NCBI RefSeq assembly: GCF_900113635.1
Contig: NZ_FOQA01000004.1
Coordinates: 186,001-250,000, forward strand
Length of the DNA stretch: 64,000 bases
Direction of reading: 5' to 3'
Origin: Tindallia magadiensis
GTDB taxonomy: Bacteria; Bacillota; Clostridia; Peptostreptococcales; Tindalliaceae
Shown: one piece after another, positions 25,013-32,675 of the stretch
Position numbering within the stretch: position 1 is the stretch's first letter
Layout: each line of letters opens with the position of its first letter
Position numbers and translations under genes: made by a program
Notes under the pieces: generated by a model
Told to the model about the DNA's origin: nothing
What the model saw: the letters and a program-made list of their open reading frames with translations, nothing else
Database searches by the model: none

Positions 25013-26136
25013 GACAAAACAAGTTCCAGGCTTCTTATTAAGAGTTGCATTCTTGGTTCTATTGAATCAAGTAAAATATACTCTCCCGTCCCATGGGAAC
25101 CACCACCGACAGGCCCAATAGCATCAATGGTTACCACACCTTCATCGGCTGTCAGACTTCCGTCAGATCCACCACCTGTAGCAATCCATCTTGTTTCAAT
25201 TTTCAATTCTTCGGCTATTGCTGATATTTTTTCACATAACTGTAAGGTTTCTTGACTTGGATTCATTGGAGGTCTTGTCACACCACCTCTTACTTCTATT
25301 TCAACACCTTGTACAAAAGGCTTCTGTTGCATTTCTTTAATGATTCGATTCACTTTTTCCGCTTCCTCTGTGTTCTTAAATCGAAGATCCACCTCTGCAC
25401 TCGCTTTTTCTGCAACAACATTTGCTGCTGTTCCTCCTGAAATAACGCCGACATTAACCGTCGTTCCTGTTTCAAAGTTTGTTAACTGTTGAAGTTTAAC
25501 AATCCAGTTCCCCAGTTCTTCAATAGCGCTGACTCCTTTTTCCGGTTCAACACCGGCATGGACCGCTTTTCCCTTAAAGTCAATAAAATACCGACCTACG
25601 CCTTTTCTTTCATTAACCATTGAACCATCAGCTCGGGCTGGTTCTAAAACAAATACACAAGCAGACTTCCTAGCTTCTTCCCTAATCATGGCATTTGAGT
25701 AGCGTGAGCTTATCTCCTCATCACTATTTAAAAGAACGCAAACAGAAGCGTTTTTCAGTTTTTCACTTTCTTGTAAATGTTTAATGCTATAATACATGGC
25801 TAAAAGACCGTTTTTCATATCATTCACACCTGGTCCAAAGGCTTTATTTCCCTCTATCTTAAACGGCCATTTTTTTGCTTCTCCTACTGGAAAAACCGTA
25901 TCCATATGCCCCAGCAGCAATACATCGTATTGATCACTGGTTTTTTTGTTGTTTATTTTAAGAACTGGTCCTGCCTCATCGCTGAGTTTAATGGTTTCTA
26001 TTTCCCAACCTATTTCTTTATATTTTTTCACAAAGAAATCAGCTATTTTTCCTGTACCTTCCGGATGTTTACTTCCACTGTCTATATTAACCAGATACTC
26101 TAGTTCTTCCAGGTATTTTTCAATGTTTAGTTGCAT
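25009..26136 (-). CDS. M20 metallopeptidase, carboxypeptidase G2-like
   Basis: A 375-residue zinc peptidase. 'LLLGHMDTVFP' supplies His and Asp (~80), 'FGPGVNDMKNGLLAMYY' the bridging Asp (~108), 'NSDEEISSRYS' the Glu pair (~142), and 'HGTGEYILL' the C-terminal His (~352). Family members cleave C-terminal glutamate from folates or peptides. It overlaps the AbgA-like gene and follows a DcuC-type carrier, suggesting import and hydrolysis of glutamyl conjugates. ATG 26136 follows AAGGAGGA. Confidence 0.87.
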   Translation of the reverse strand: MQLNIEKYLEELEYLVNIDSGSKHPEGTGKIADFFVKKYKEIGWEIETIKLSDEAGPVLKINNKKTSDQYDVLLLGHMDTVFPVGEAKKWPFKIEGNKAFGPGVNDMKNGLLAMYYSIKHLQESEKLKNASVCVLLNSDEEISSRYSNAMIREEARKSACVFVLEPARADGSMVNERKGVGRYFIDFKGKAVHAGVEPEKGVSAIEELGNWIVKLQQLTNFETGTTVNVGVISGGTAANVVAEKASAEVDLRFKNTEEAEKVNRIIKEMQQKPFVQGVEIEVRGGVTRPPMNPSQETLQLCEKISAIAEELKIETRWIATGGGSDGSLTADEGVVTIDAIGPVGGGSHGTGEYILLDSIEPRMQLLIRSLELVLS

Positions 26137-26197
26137 CTTTATTCCTCCTTGTTCGCTTTGCTTACTTTTGTTTGTTCTTGGTTTTTCTCCTGTTTCT

Positions 26198-26235
26198 AAA
26201 AAAGGACAAGAGTTTTTCTTTACTCTCTTGTCCTT
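26198..26235 (-). terminator. Intrinsic terminator between dcuC and the M20 genes
   Basis: Perfect 11-bp arms (26235-26225 and 26212-26202) followed by a U run (26203-26198). It should set a higher dose of carrier than of hydrolases if read-through is partial, or mark separate transcripts. Confidence 0.85.
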
Positions 26236-26292
26236 CCTAAAACTTTAAGCCTGTCTTCTTTAGATTTTCTCTAGATTTTCTCTATAAACAAG

Positions 26293-27693
26293 TTATAAAA
26301 AGAGCACAAAGTTCATTATAACCGTTACCAACAACGCACCTGCCATCGGTACCGCTGTTCTCTTAACAACATCTACCGGATTAACATCTGACACTCCGGA
26401 TACAGCTACGATCACCGCTGTAATAGGGGAAACGCTTCTAGCAATACTAGCCGCAAACTGCATCGGCAGTAACATGACTACAGCCGGTATTCCTACCTGT
26501 GCGGATACATCCGGCGCTAACGCTGCAAATGCAAAAAAGGGTGCGTTCCCTGAACCCATAATGACGGCTGCCGCTGCAATAATTCCTGTCATAATAAGAA
26601 TCATCGGTACCGCTCCAAATCCAGCATTTTGCGAAGCATTGATGACCGTATCAATGGCTCCGATACTAGTAAGCCCACGGGCAAAGGTCTCTCCAGCCAC
26701 TACCAAAGTGACTACTCGGGCAAAAGAAGTGCCCATCGCATCAAAGAAAACCATAATGCTTCCCAGAACTTTTTCAGCATCCTTGTATCGAATAAACTCA
26801 AAAACCATACTGACAAATAAACTGATTAGCATCGCTGTCACCACATGCATATTAATGGTATCGATCATCATACTGCTAAAAGTGAAAATAAGAATCAGTG
26901 GTGTCAGTGGAAGCAGTGCATAAATTAATGGCGGCATATCATCTGCTGCTGCTTCTCCTTCATGAGCTTTCAGCTTTTCAACTTCTTCTTTTGCTTCTGT
27001 TGCTGCCTGCAACGCATTGTGCCCAGCTTTTATATCAAATCTTTTTTGTGTAAAATAATGTAATAGAGCAATCGTAAGCGCTACCGCAATAGCCACTGGT
27101 ATTTGGTATTGGGCAAAATAGATGGCTACATCCAAATCTGCTGTAGAGGCTGCCAGATTCGCATTGCCCGACGCTGGTCCTAAATCCATACAGGCTGTCG
27201 TTCCAATCATGGCTGTTGCCGCCAGTTTGCTAACTCCTAAGCTAATAAGCAAAGGATACATGGTAACCATTAGCAACAAACCTACACCAGTTGCACTTGG
27301 CACAAAGATATTTAGGGTTTGTCCCACTAAATACCCTAAAGCCAATACCAAATAAGGCTTATTCAATTTTTGTAGCGGTTTAATCGTAAGCCCAACCAAA
27401 GCTTTACTAGCTCCTGTATGATCCATATATCGAGCAAAACCGGCAACAGCTATAATGATTAGCCCCAGTCCACCAGCTCGGTTACTAAATGTATTCTTAA
27501 TAAACTCAAAAATATCAAACCAAATAAATCCAGTACTCGAATCCTCGGCAACAATTTCACCTGTCCCCAAGATAATTGCTAAACTCATCAAGATCATTCC
27601 GCCCAACATCAAGACGGGTTGTGGCTTATACTTCTTTAAAATTAATCTTGCTACAAATCCAGTAATCACTAATGCAATAATAACACCAAACAT
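26293..27693 (-). CDS. dcuC: C4-dicarboxylate carrier, DcuC family
   Basis: A 466-residue inner-membrane carrier with about 12 hydrophobic segments and a cytosolic loop near residue 230 (acidic 'EAKEEVEKLKAHEGEAAADD'). 'FVPSATGVGLLLMVTMYPLLISLGVS', 'MGSGNAPFFAFAALAPDVSAQ' and 'ARSVSPITAVIVAVSGVSDVNPVDVVKRTAVP' fit DcuC. E. coli DcuC exports succinate or exchanges fumarate; next to glutamyl hydrolases, this one could move related acidic peptides or dicarboxylates. Preceded by a -24/-12 promoter and a sigma-54 activator gene. Confidence 0.83.
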   Translation of the reverse strand: MFGVIIALVITGFVARLILKKYKPQPVLMLGGMILMSLAIILGTGEIVAEDSSTGFIWFDIFEFIKNTFSNRAGGLGLIIIAVAGFARYMDHTGASKALVGLTIKPLQKLNKPYLVLALGYLVGQTLNIFVPSATGVGLLLMVTMYPLLISLGVSKLAATAMIGTTACMDLGPASGNANLAASTADLDVAIYFAQYQIPVAIAVALTIALLHYFTQKRFDIKAGHNALQAATEAKEEVEKLKAHEGEAAADDMPPLIYALLPLTPLILIFTFSSMMIDTINMHVVTAMLISLFVSMVFEFIRYKDAEKVLGSIMVFFDAMGTSFARVVTLVVAGETFARGLTSIGAIDTVINASQNAGFGAVPMILIMTGIIAAAAVIMGSGNAPFFAFAALAPDVSAQVGIPAVVMLLPMQFAASIARSVSPITAVIVAVSGVSDVNPVDVVKRTAVPMAGALLVTVIMNFVLFL

Positions 27694-27797
27694 CCAATTT
27701 CCTCCCTCTGCTTAAATTAAAATTTTCTCTATCCATTTTCTATCATCAATAAGGCTACCAATCATCCCCCTTTCTTGTTAATTCTTTGTCTATCCTA

Positions 27798-27816
27798 TAT
27801 GCAACTCCTATGCCAA
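27798..27816 (-). promoter_or_regulatory. Sigma-54 (-24/-12) promoter for the dcuC operon
   Basis: The minus strand reads TTGGCATAGGAGTTGCATA: the GG and GC doublets are 12 bp apart as required, matching the consensus TGGCAC-N5-TTGCA in all but one base. It lies between the sigma-54 activator gene's terminator and dcuC, about 105 bp upstream of the dcuC start. Confidence 0.85.
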
Positions 27817-27920
27817 CCTTATTGGATACCTTCTTTATCATTTGATTCCTCTGATATTCCAAGGCTTTAGCTCCTTTTTCCTTTTTTGTTCCTGTTTTTT
27901 TATTTTTCCATAGACCAGAA

Positions 27921-27953
27921 AAATCCGATGCCTCTACCACTCAGCATCGGATT
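27921..27953 (-). terminator. Intrinsic terminator after the sigma-54 activator
   Basis: Perfect 11-bp arms (27953-27943, 27931-27921) and U-rich tail on the minus strand isolate the regulator transcript from the dcuC promoter. Confidence 0.85.
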
Positions 27954-27993
27954 TCCTTATCCTATAATGGTTATTTTTAACCATCAATACTTT

Positions 27994-30009
27994 TTATTCT
28001 CTTTCTATATGAGATATTAATACTTTTTTTCCTAAAGAAGTAATTTCATATCCTTTCTTATATCCTTTGGAAACAATTAATGATCTCCCCTCCAAGTCCT
28101 TCATTAACCGTCTTATTTTACCTTCTCCCAACTCGTATCCTTCCTGCTTTGCCCTGTTGCGTAAGGAGGTTCTTCCTAAAGCTTCCGGTATAGAAGACTC
28201 TAACGTCGACAAAATCCATAGCGCATTTTCTTCTAAAAATATGGCATCTTTTTCAACTGTCTCTGTTTGTTTCAGCATATATGGATGCAAGTCATGACAC
28301 TGTATTGGGTCACCATCATAGATTAGCGAAAGGTATTCTACCAGATTGATCAACTCTCTTATATTTCCACGCCACTGATAGTTCATAAGTCTTTCAATGA
28401 CTTCATCCTCAAATACACATGAAAATTCTAAACCTTTCCCAAATTTTTGTTTCACAAATACTTTTAGCAGAAAAAGAATATCTTCCTTCTTCTCCCGCAA
28501 AGGCAATGTGTTTAACGGAAGAATGTTTAATCTAAAAAACAGATCTTCACGAAAATGGTTCTGATCGACTAATTCTATTAAATCCTTATTCGTTGCTGCA
28601 ATCACTCGAACATCTACAGGGATTTCTTCCATCGCCCCTACTCTTCGTATTTTTTTCTCTTCAAGCACTCTCAGCAGTTTCACTTGAAAATCCAGCGGTG
28701 CATCACCAATTTCGTCAATAAACACAGTCCCACCACTGGCGATTTCAAAAATGCCCATTTTTCCACCTTTTAAGGCGCCGGTAAAAGAGCCTTCTTCATA
28801 TCCAAAGAGTTCGCTTTCTAGCAGGGCTGGTGTTAATGCGCCAATATTAACGGGCACAAAGGCTCCTTTTCGACGTTTTGAAGCGCTGTGAATGGCTTGT
28901 GCTAAAATTTCTTTTCCTGTCCCGTTTTCTCCTTGAATTAGAATGGTTGCTTCCGTCTCTGAGAATTTTTTTGCCTTTTCCAGCATTTGTTTTGTTGCCA
29001 TATTTTGGGTTAGGTAATCTTCAAAAGTGTGTAATTGCTGTTTAATTTTTTTCTCCTGATTTCGTCGAATCCGATGCCCCAGCTTTGAAATCCGATCTGT
29101 GTATTGGATTGTCATTAAATATCCAGATCGATAGTCAAAGTGAATCTTTTGGACATCTACCAGCATCTCGTTTCCATTGATTTCTGTGATCCAGGTAAGT
29201 TGATCTTTTAGTTTATTACACGGTACTTCCATCAGTATTGAAACTTCTTTTCCAATAAATTCAACCTTATCCTGCTGCATCATTTTTTCAAAATTTGTGT
29301 TCGCATTAATGAAGTGGTTATTTTCACCAATATAGGCAATCCCATGGTCAATGCTATTCACAATTCGCTCCAAAAGTTTTTCTGATTCCTGTGCATCTCG
29401 CCGACTTTCATCGATTAGCTTGGATATTTCTACAATATTTTTTAAGTAATCTGTTAAACAGCTTTTTTCAATTTGCTCTTCTAAATCCAAAGAAAAGATA
29501 ATTTCATGAATGGTGCTAATATCCAAAATCCGACTACCCAGATCAATCACTTTTTCTATTCCATTGGGGATTAAATGTGGTTCTCCAGGCGTAATGGCAA
29601 TGCTTGTTTCGATTGCTTTTCGACAACCTGGATAAAAAGGGTGGTAGGAAACATGATCCAATCCAATCAATTCCAGTTGCTGTATTGCTTCATATGCAGT
29701 ACTCTGAGAGTCGTTTACCAGTAATACATCTGTCTCTTTAGGAATAGAAATGATTTCTTTTATATTCTTATGGTTAATCACACGTTCTGTTTCAAGGTAA
29801 GGTTTTCTTATTGCCTCCTCTTCTATCAATAAATACCGGATACATCCTTTTGTATAGAGAAAAAGGTCTGCGTCAGATTGAAGTATTTCTTTTTTTTGTG
29901 ATAAAAAATAGGTTTCTACCAGCAATGTATCGGCAAATAAATGTTCTAATTGTTCTTTAATAACTTTTGATGTTGGTTTTCCAATGGTGATTAAGGCAAC
30001 TTTTTTCAT
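27994..30009 (-). CDS. Sigma-54-dependent transcriptional activator (PAS-AAA+)
   Basis: A 671-residue enhancer-binding protein. Residues ~1-165 are an N-terminal sensory domain with a Rossmann-like first strand, ~205-320 a PAS domain ('IVNSIDHGIAYIGENNHFINANT'), ~335-570 the AAA+ domain with Walker A 'GENGTGKEI', the sigma-54 loop 'GSFTGA' and Walker B 'GGTVFIDEIGD'. The C-terminus is a winged-helix-like end ('NRAKQEGYELGEGKIRRLMKDL'), not the usual Fis helix. It is the obvious activator of the adjacent dcuC/M20/epimerase genes. ATG 30009 follows GGAGGGGA. Confidence 0.9.
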   Translation of the reverse strand: MKKVALITIGKPTSKVIKEQLEHLFADTLLVETYFLSQKKEILQSDADLFLYTKGCIRYLLIEEEAIRKPYLETERVINHKNIKEIISIPKETDVLLVNDSQSTAYEAIQQLELIGLDHVSYHPFYPGCRKAIETSIAITPGEPHLIPNGIEKVIDLGSRILDISTIHEIIFSLDLEEQIEKSCLTDYLKNIVEISKLIDESRRDAQESEKLLERIVNSIDHGIAYIGENNHFINANTNFEKMMQQDKVEFIGKEVSILMEVPCNKLKDQLTWITEINGNEMLVDVQKIHFDYRSGYLMTIQYTDRISKLGHRIRRNQEKKIKQQLHTFEDYLTQNMATKQMLEKAKKFSETEATILIQGENGTGKEILAQAIHSASKRRKGAFVPVNIGALTPALLESELFGYEEGSFTGALKGGKMGIFEIASGGTVFIDEIGDAPLDFQVKLLRVLEEKKIRRVGAMEEIPVDVRVIAATNKDLIELVDQNHFREDLFFRLNILPLNTLPLREKKEDILFLLKVFVKQKFGKGLEFSCVFEDEVIERLMNYQWRGNIRELINLVEYLSLIYDGDPIQCHDLHPYMLKQTETVEKDAIFLEENALWILSTLESSIPEALGRTSLRNRAKQEGYELGEGKIRRLMKDLEGRSLIVSKGYKKGYEITSLGKKVLISHIERE

Positions 30010-30070
30010 TCTTCCCCTCCTTTATCCGATATCTACCATCACTAATAAGCATCTTATTTATAAACATCAT

Positions 30071-30103
30071 AAAAAAACCCTCCGATATTTCTTGTACGAA
30101 GGG
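30071..30103 (-). terminator. Probable terminator after the TraB-family gene
   Basis: Seven-bp stem (30103-30097 with 30084-30078, one mismatch) and a seven-base U run on the minus strand; a larger loop makes it weaker than others here. Confidence 0.6.
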
Positions 30104-30131
30104 CTAATGCTTGCTCAGGCAGCAAAGAAAA

Positions 30132-31397
30132 TCACATGCCAATGGTTTCTAAAAACAGTCGAATGACATTGGCGCCACCAATTAGGGTTCCGACACTACT
30201 TCCTATATTTGTCAGAGCAACTACCAGCAGTATTCTTGTTACTTTATTTCTCCAGAACCCTTTGAAACTAAGCAGATCTTCTGTCAAATCTTCAAAATCC
30301 TGAACATTAGGTTTCCTAAGAACGGCTTCTACAATACCAGCGGCCCATCCAGCCGCTAACATTGGATTAAGAGAACTTAAGGGCGCCGCTAGAAAGGCTG
30401 ATAGGATGGTAAGTGGGTGACCAAAGGCAATAGCCGCCCCCAGAGCAGAAAAACTTCCATTCCATAGAATCCATGTAATAGACTGCTGAATTCCCGCATC
30501 AAAGTTTAAGTAAAAAGTGTATCCTATGATCCCTAATATAATGGCAGGAATTAGCCAAGGAATGATGCTTGCACTTTTTTTCTTTTTAGGAACTTGGGAT
30601 AATGCTTTCAGATCATGTTCATGATGAATTTGTTCTTTAATTCCCGGAACATGCGCCGCTCCCAATACAGCAATAATTTTTTCACCGGGAGCCGTTTTTA
30701 TTTTCTGTGCCAGATATTGATCTCTTTCATCAATCAGAGGCGTTTTAAGTCGAGGAAATGCCTCTGTAAACTCTTTTAGCATGGCATTTAACATGTCTTT
30801 CGATTTTAGTTTTTCCAGTTCTTCTTCTGTAATATCTTCTCCTTCAAATAAGCTGAAAAAGATCTGCAGCATTAGCTGCGCTTTTCCTTTGATCCCCAAG
30901 CCGCGCCATACTCTGGAAAAAGTAACCTGAATGTTACGATCTGCCAGTACCAACTTGGCTCCATTTTCTTTTGCCGATTCGATCCCCTGTATCATCTCTT
31001 GACCAGGCTTTACACCAAATTGTTTTGCCATCCGCTTTTGAAATGAAGATATCATCAAATTGACCAACAATAATGTTGATTTTTTCTCTTTGATAATCTT
31101 AAAAATATCCGTTTCTTTCCATTTATTTCCAGCAAGAATGGATTGATATCGCTGCTGATCCAATTCGACGCATACAGCGTCCGGCTTTTCATAATCAATC
31201 ACTTCTTTAACCTGTTCAGCGCTTTTTTTCGATACATGAGCCGTTCCAATCAGAATAATTTCCTTTTCTTCCAGGAAGAACCGTGTAATATTTTCATCGT
31301 CTATGGGAGGAGTTTTCATCGCATCTTGCAATGTTTCTTCAAAAGATACTTCTTCTTTTTTCTCCCTTATTTCTTTTTCTATCGTCTCTTCTATCAT
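30132..31397 (-). CDS. TraB-family membrane protein
   Basis: A 421-residue TraB/PrgY-family protein. The N-terminal domain (~35-270) contains the family's paired 'GTAHVS' (~52) and 'VLGAAHVPGI' (~246) motifs plus 'VCVELDQQRY'; a C-terminal half holds about four transmembrane helices ('IIPWLIPAIILGIIGY', 'GAAIAFGHPLTILSAFLAAP'). TraB proteins in enterococci shut down pheromone signalling, and relatives are proposed metalloproteases; function here is unknown. Transcribed divergently from the MFS transporter. Confidence 0.87.
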   Translation of the reverse strand: MIEETIEKEIREKKEEVSFEETLQDAMKTPPIDDENITRFFLEEKEIILIGTAHVSKKSAEQVKEVIDYEKPDAVCVELDQQRYQSILAGNKWKETDIFKIIKEKKSTLLLVNLMISSFQKRMAKQFGVKPGQEMIQGIESAKENGAKLVLADRNIQVTFSRVWRGLGIKGKAQLMLQIFFSLFEGEDITEEELEKLKSKDMLNAMLKEFTEAFPRLKTPLIDERDQYLAQKIKTAPGEKIIAVLGAAHVPGIKEQIHHEHDLKALSQVPKKKKSASIIPWLIPAIILGIIGYTFYLNFDAGIQQSITWILWNGSFSALGAAIAFGHPLTILSAFLAAPLSSLNPMLAAGWAAGIVEAVLRKPNVQDFEDLTEDLLSFKGFWRNKVTRILLVVALTNIGSSVGTLIGGANVIRLFLETIGM

Positions 31398-31514
31398 TTT
31401 TTCCCTTCCTTTTTGATGGTTTCAAAGCCATCGGGTTTATGGCATAATTGTATCATAAGAACAGGCACTTGTAGATACTTTATCCAGAATTACTCCTAAG
31501 GAGGCCACCTACTA

Positions 31515-32675
31515 GTGAATCTTTGGCTGATGTATGTCGTTACGATTCTAATGATGACGATTTTCAACTCTACCTTCACTCTCTTGCCATTATATATCAT
31601 AGATTTGGGTGGAACGGAATTTTTTGCCGGCTTCCAGGCGGCTCTCTTTTATGGTATTGCTATTCTTTTCCGTTTTTATTTTGGACCGCTAACCGATCGG
31701 GTCGGTCGAAAAGTCCCTTTGCTGATTGGCCTTTCTATCTACACAATCACGTCATTTCTTTACTATTTCAGCCACAGTCTGACCGCCATTACGATTATCC
31801 GTATTTTACAGGGTATTGGCTTTGCTGCTTTTATTTCCAGTGCTATTTCGGCAGTTGCTGACATGGCTCCTTTACACAAACTTGGTTTTTATATGGCTGT
31901 TTATCGTATTGTCAGTACGCTTTCTTTTTTAACTGGTCCAGCTGCTTCCATGTATGTTGCCGTAAACCATGGTTACCATGCTTGGTTCTTATTATGTACC
32001 GTCATGGGTCTCCTTGCGGTTCTTGTTCTCTTAGGAATTCGCTTTCCTAATCTGGCAGAAGACACCCCTGCCGAAAGTACGCATCCCATGATAAAAATAT
32101 TCCGAACAAAAAAGTATCAACCTGTCTATATGGGAATCGGTATCACGGCTATGTGTTATGGAGCTCTTGTTTCTTTTCTTGCGATTCATATTTCAAGGGT
32201 TACTACTATCAGTAATCCGGGTATTTATTTTACTTTTTTTGCCATTTCCAGCCTTTTTTTCACGATTCTTTCTGGAACACTTTCGGACCGCTTAGGTCGT
32301 GCTAAAGTCGCCTGGCCTTCTGTTATGCTTTTAGGCATAGGTGTCGCTTTGTTATTATGGGCAGAGGTAGGTCAATTTCCTTTATTTCTTTTGAGTAGTA
32401 TCTTGTGCGGCATTGGTTTTAATGCCGGTCTGTCTGTGCTTTCTTCATGGCTGGTAGATCTTTCATCTATGAATACACGTGGTTCCGTCTTATCCATCCA
32501 AGAAAGTGTCATTGATTTCTCCATCGCCTTTGTTTCTTTAGCTGTTGGAATTATGGCAGGTTTCATGAGTTTAGCCATGGCATTTTTCTGGATAGGTCTA
32601 CTTGCTTTTCTTCTTGCTTTATGGATGTTTATAACCACTTTTGTTACTCCTCATTCTCACTATGCTGATTTTTGA
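31515..32675 (+). CDS. MFS transporter
   Basis: A 386-residue 12-helix major facilitator. The loop 2-3 signature 'FYFGPLTDRVGRKVPLLIG' and loop 8-9 repeat 'GTLSDRLGRAKVAWPS' are clear. Drug/metabolite exporters look like this; substrate unknown. Start is GTG 31515 with AAGGAGG upstream. Its 3' end overlaps the convergent hybrid kinase gene by 32 bp with no terminator between. Confidence 0.87.
   Translation: MNLWLMYVVTILMMTIFNSTFTLLPLYIIDLGGTEFFAGFQAALFYGIAILFRFYFGPLTDRVGRKVPLLIGLSIYTITSFLYYFSHSLTAITIIRILQGIGFAAFISSAISAVADMAPLHKLGFYMAVYRIVSTLSFLTGPAASMYVAVNHGYHAWFLLCTVMGLLAVLVLLGIRFPNLAEDTPAESTHPMIKIFRTKKYQPVYMGIGITAMCYGALVSFLAIHISRVTTISNPGIYFTFFAISSLFFTILSGTLSDRLGRAKVAWPSVMLLGIGVALLLWAEVGQFPLFLLSSILCGIGFNAGLSVLSSWLVDLSSMNTRGSVLSIQESVIDFSIAFVSLAVGIMAGFMSLAMAFFWIGLLAFLLALWMFITTFVTPHSHYADF

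Noticed and set aside
26258-26285. Tandem 11-bp repeat TAGATTTTCTC
   Set aside because: Only two copies just after the dcuC stop codon, with no promoter geometry; probably a local slippage duplication.
27755-27940. 61-codon minus-strand frame
   Set aside because: It spans the activator's terminator and the -24/-12 promoter and resembles no protein; treated as non-coding.
28501-28530. TGTTTAA repeats resembling the heptamer arrays
   Set aside because: They lie inside the sigma-54 activator coding sequence, are not at an 11-bp period and have no -10 nearby.
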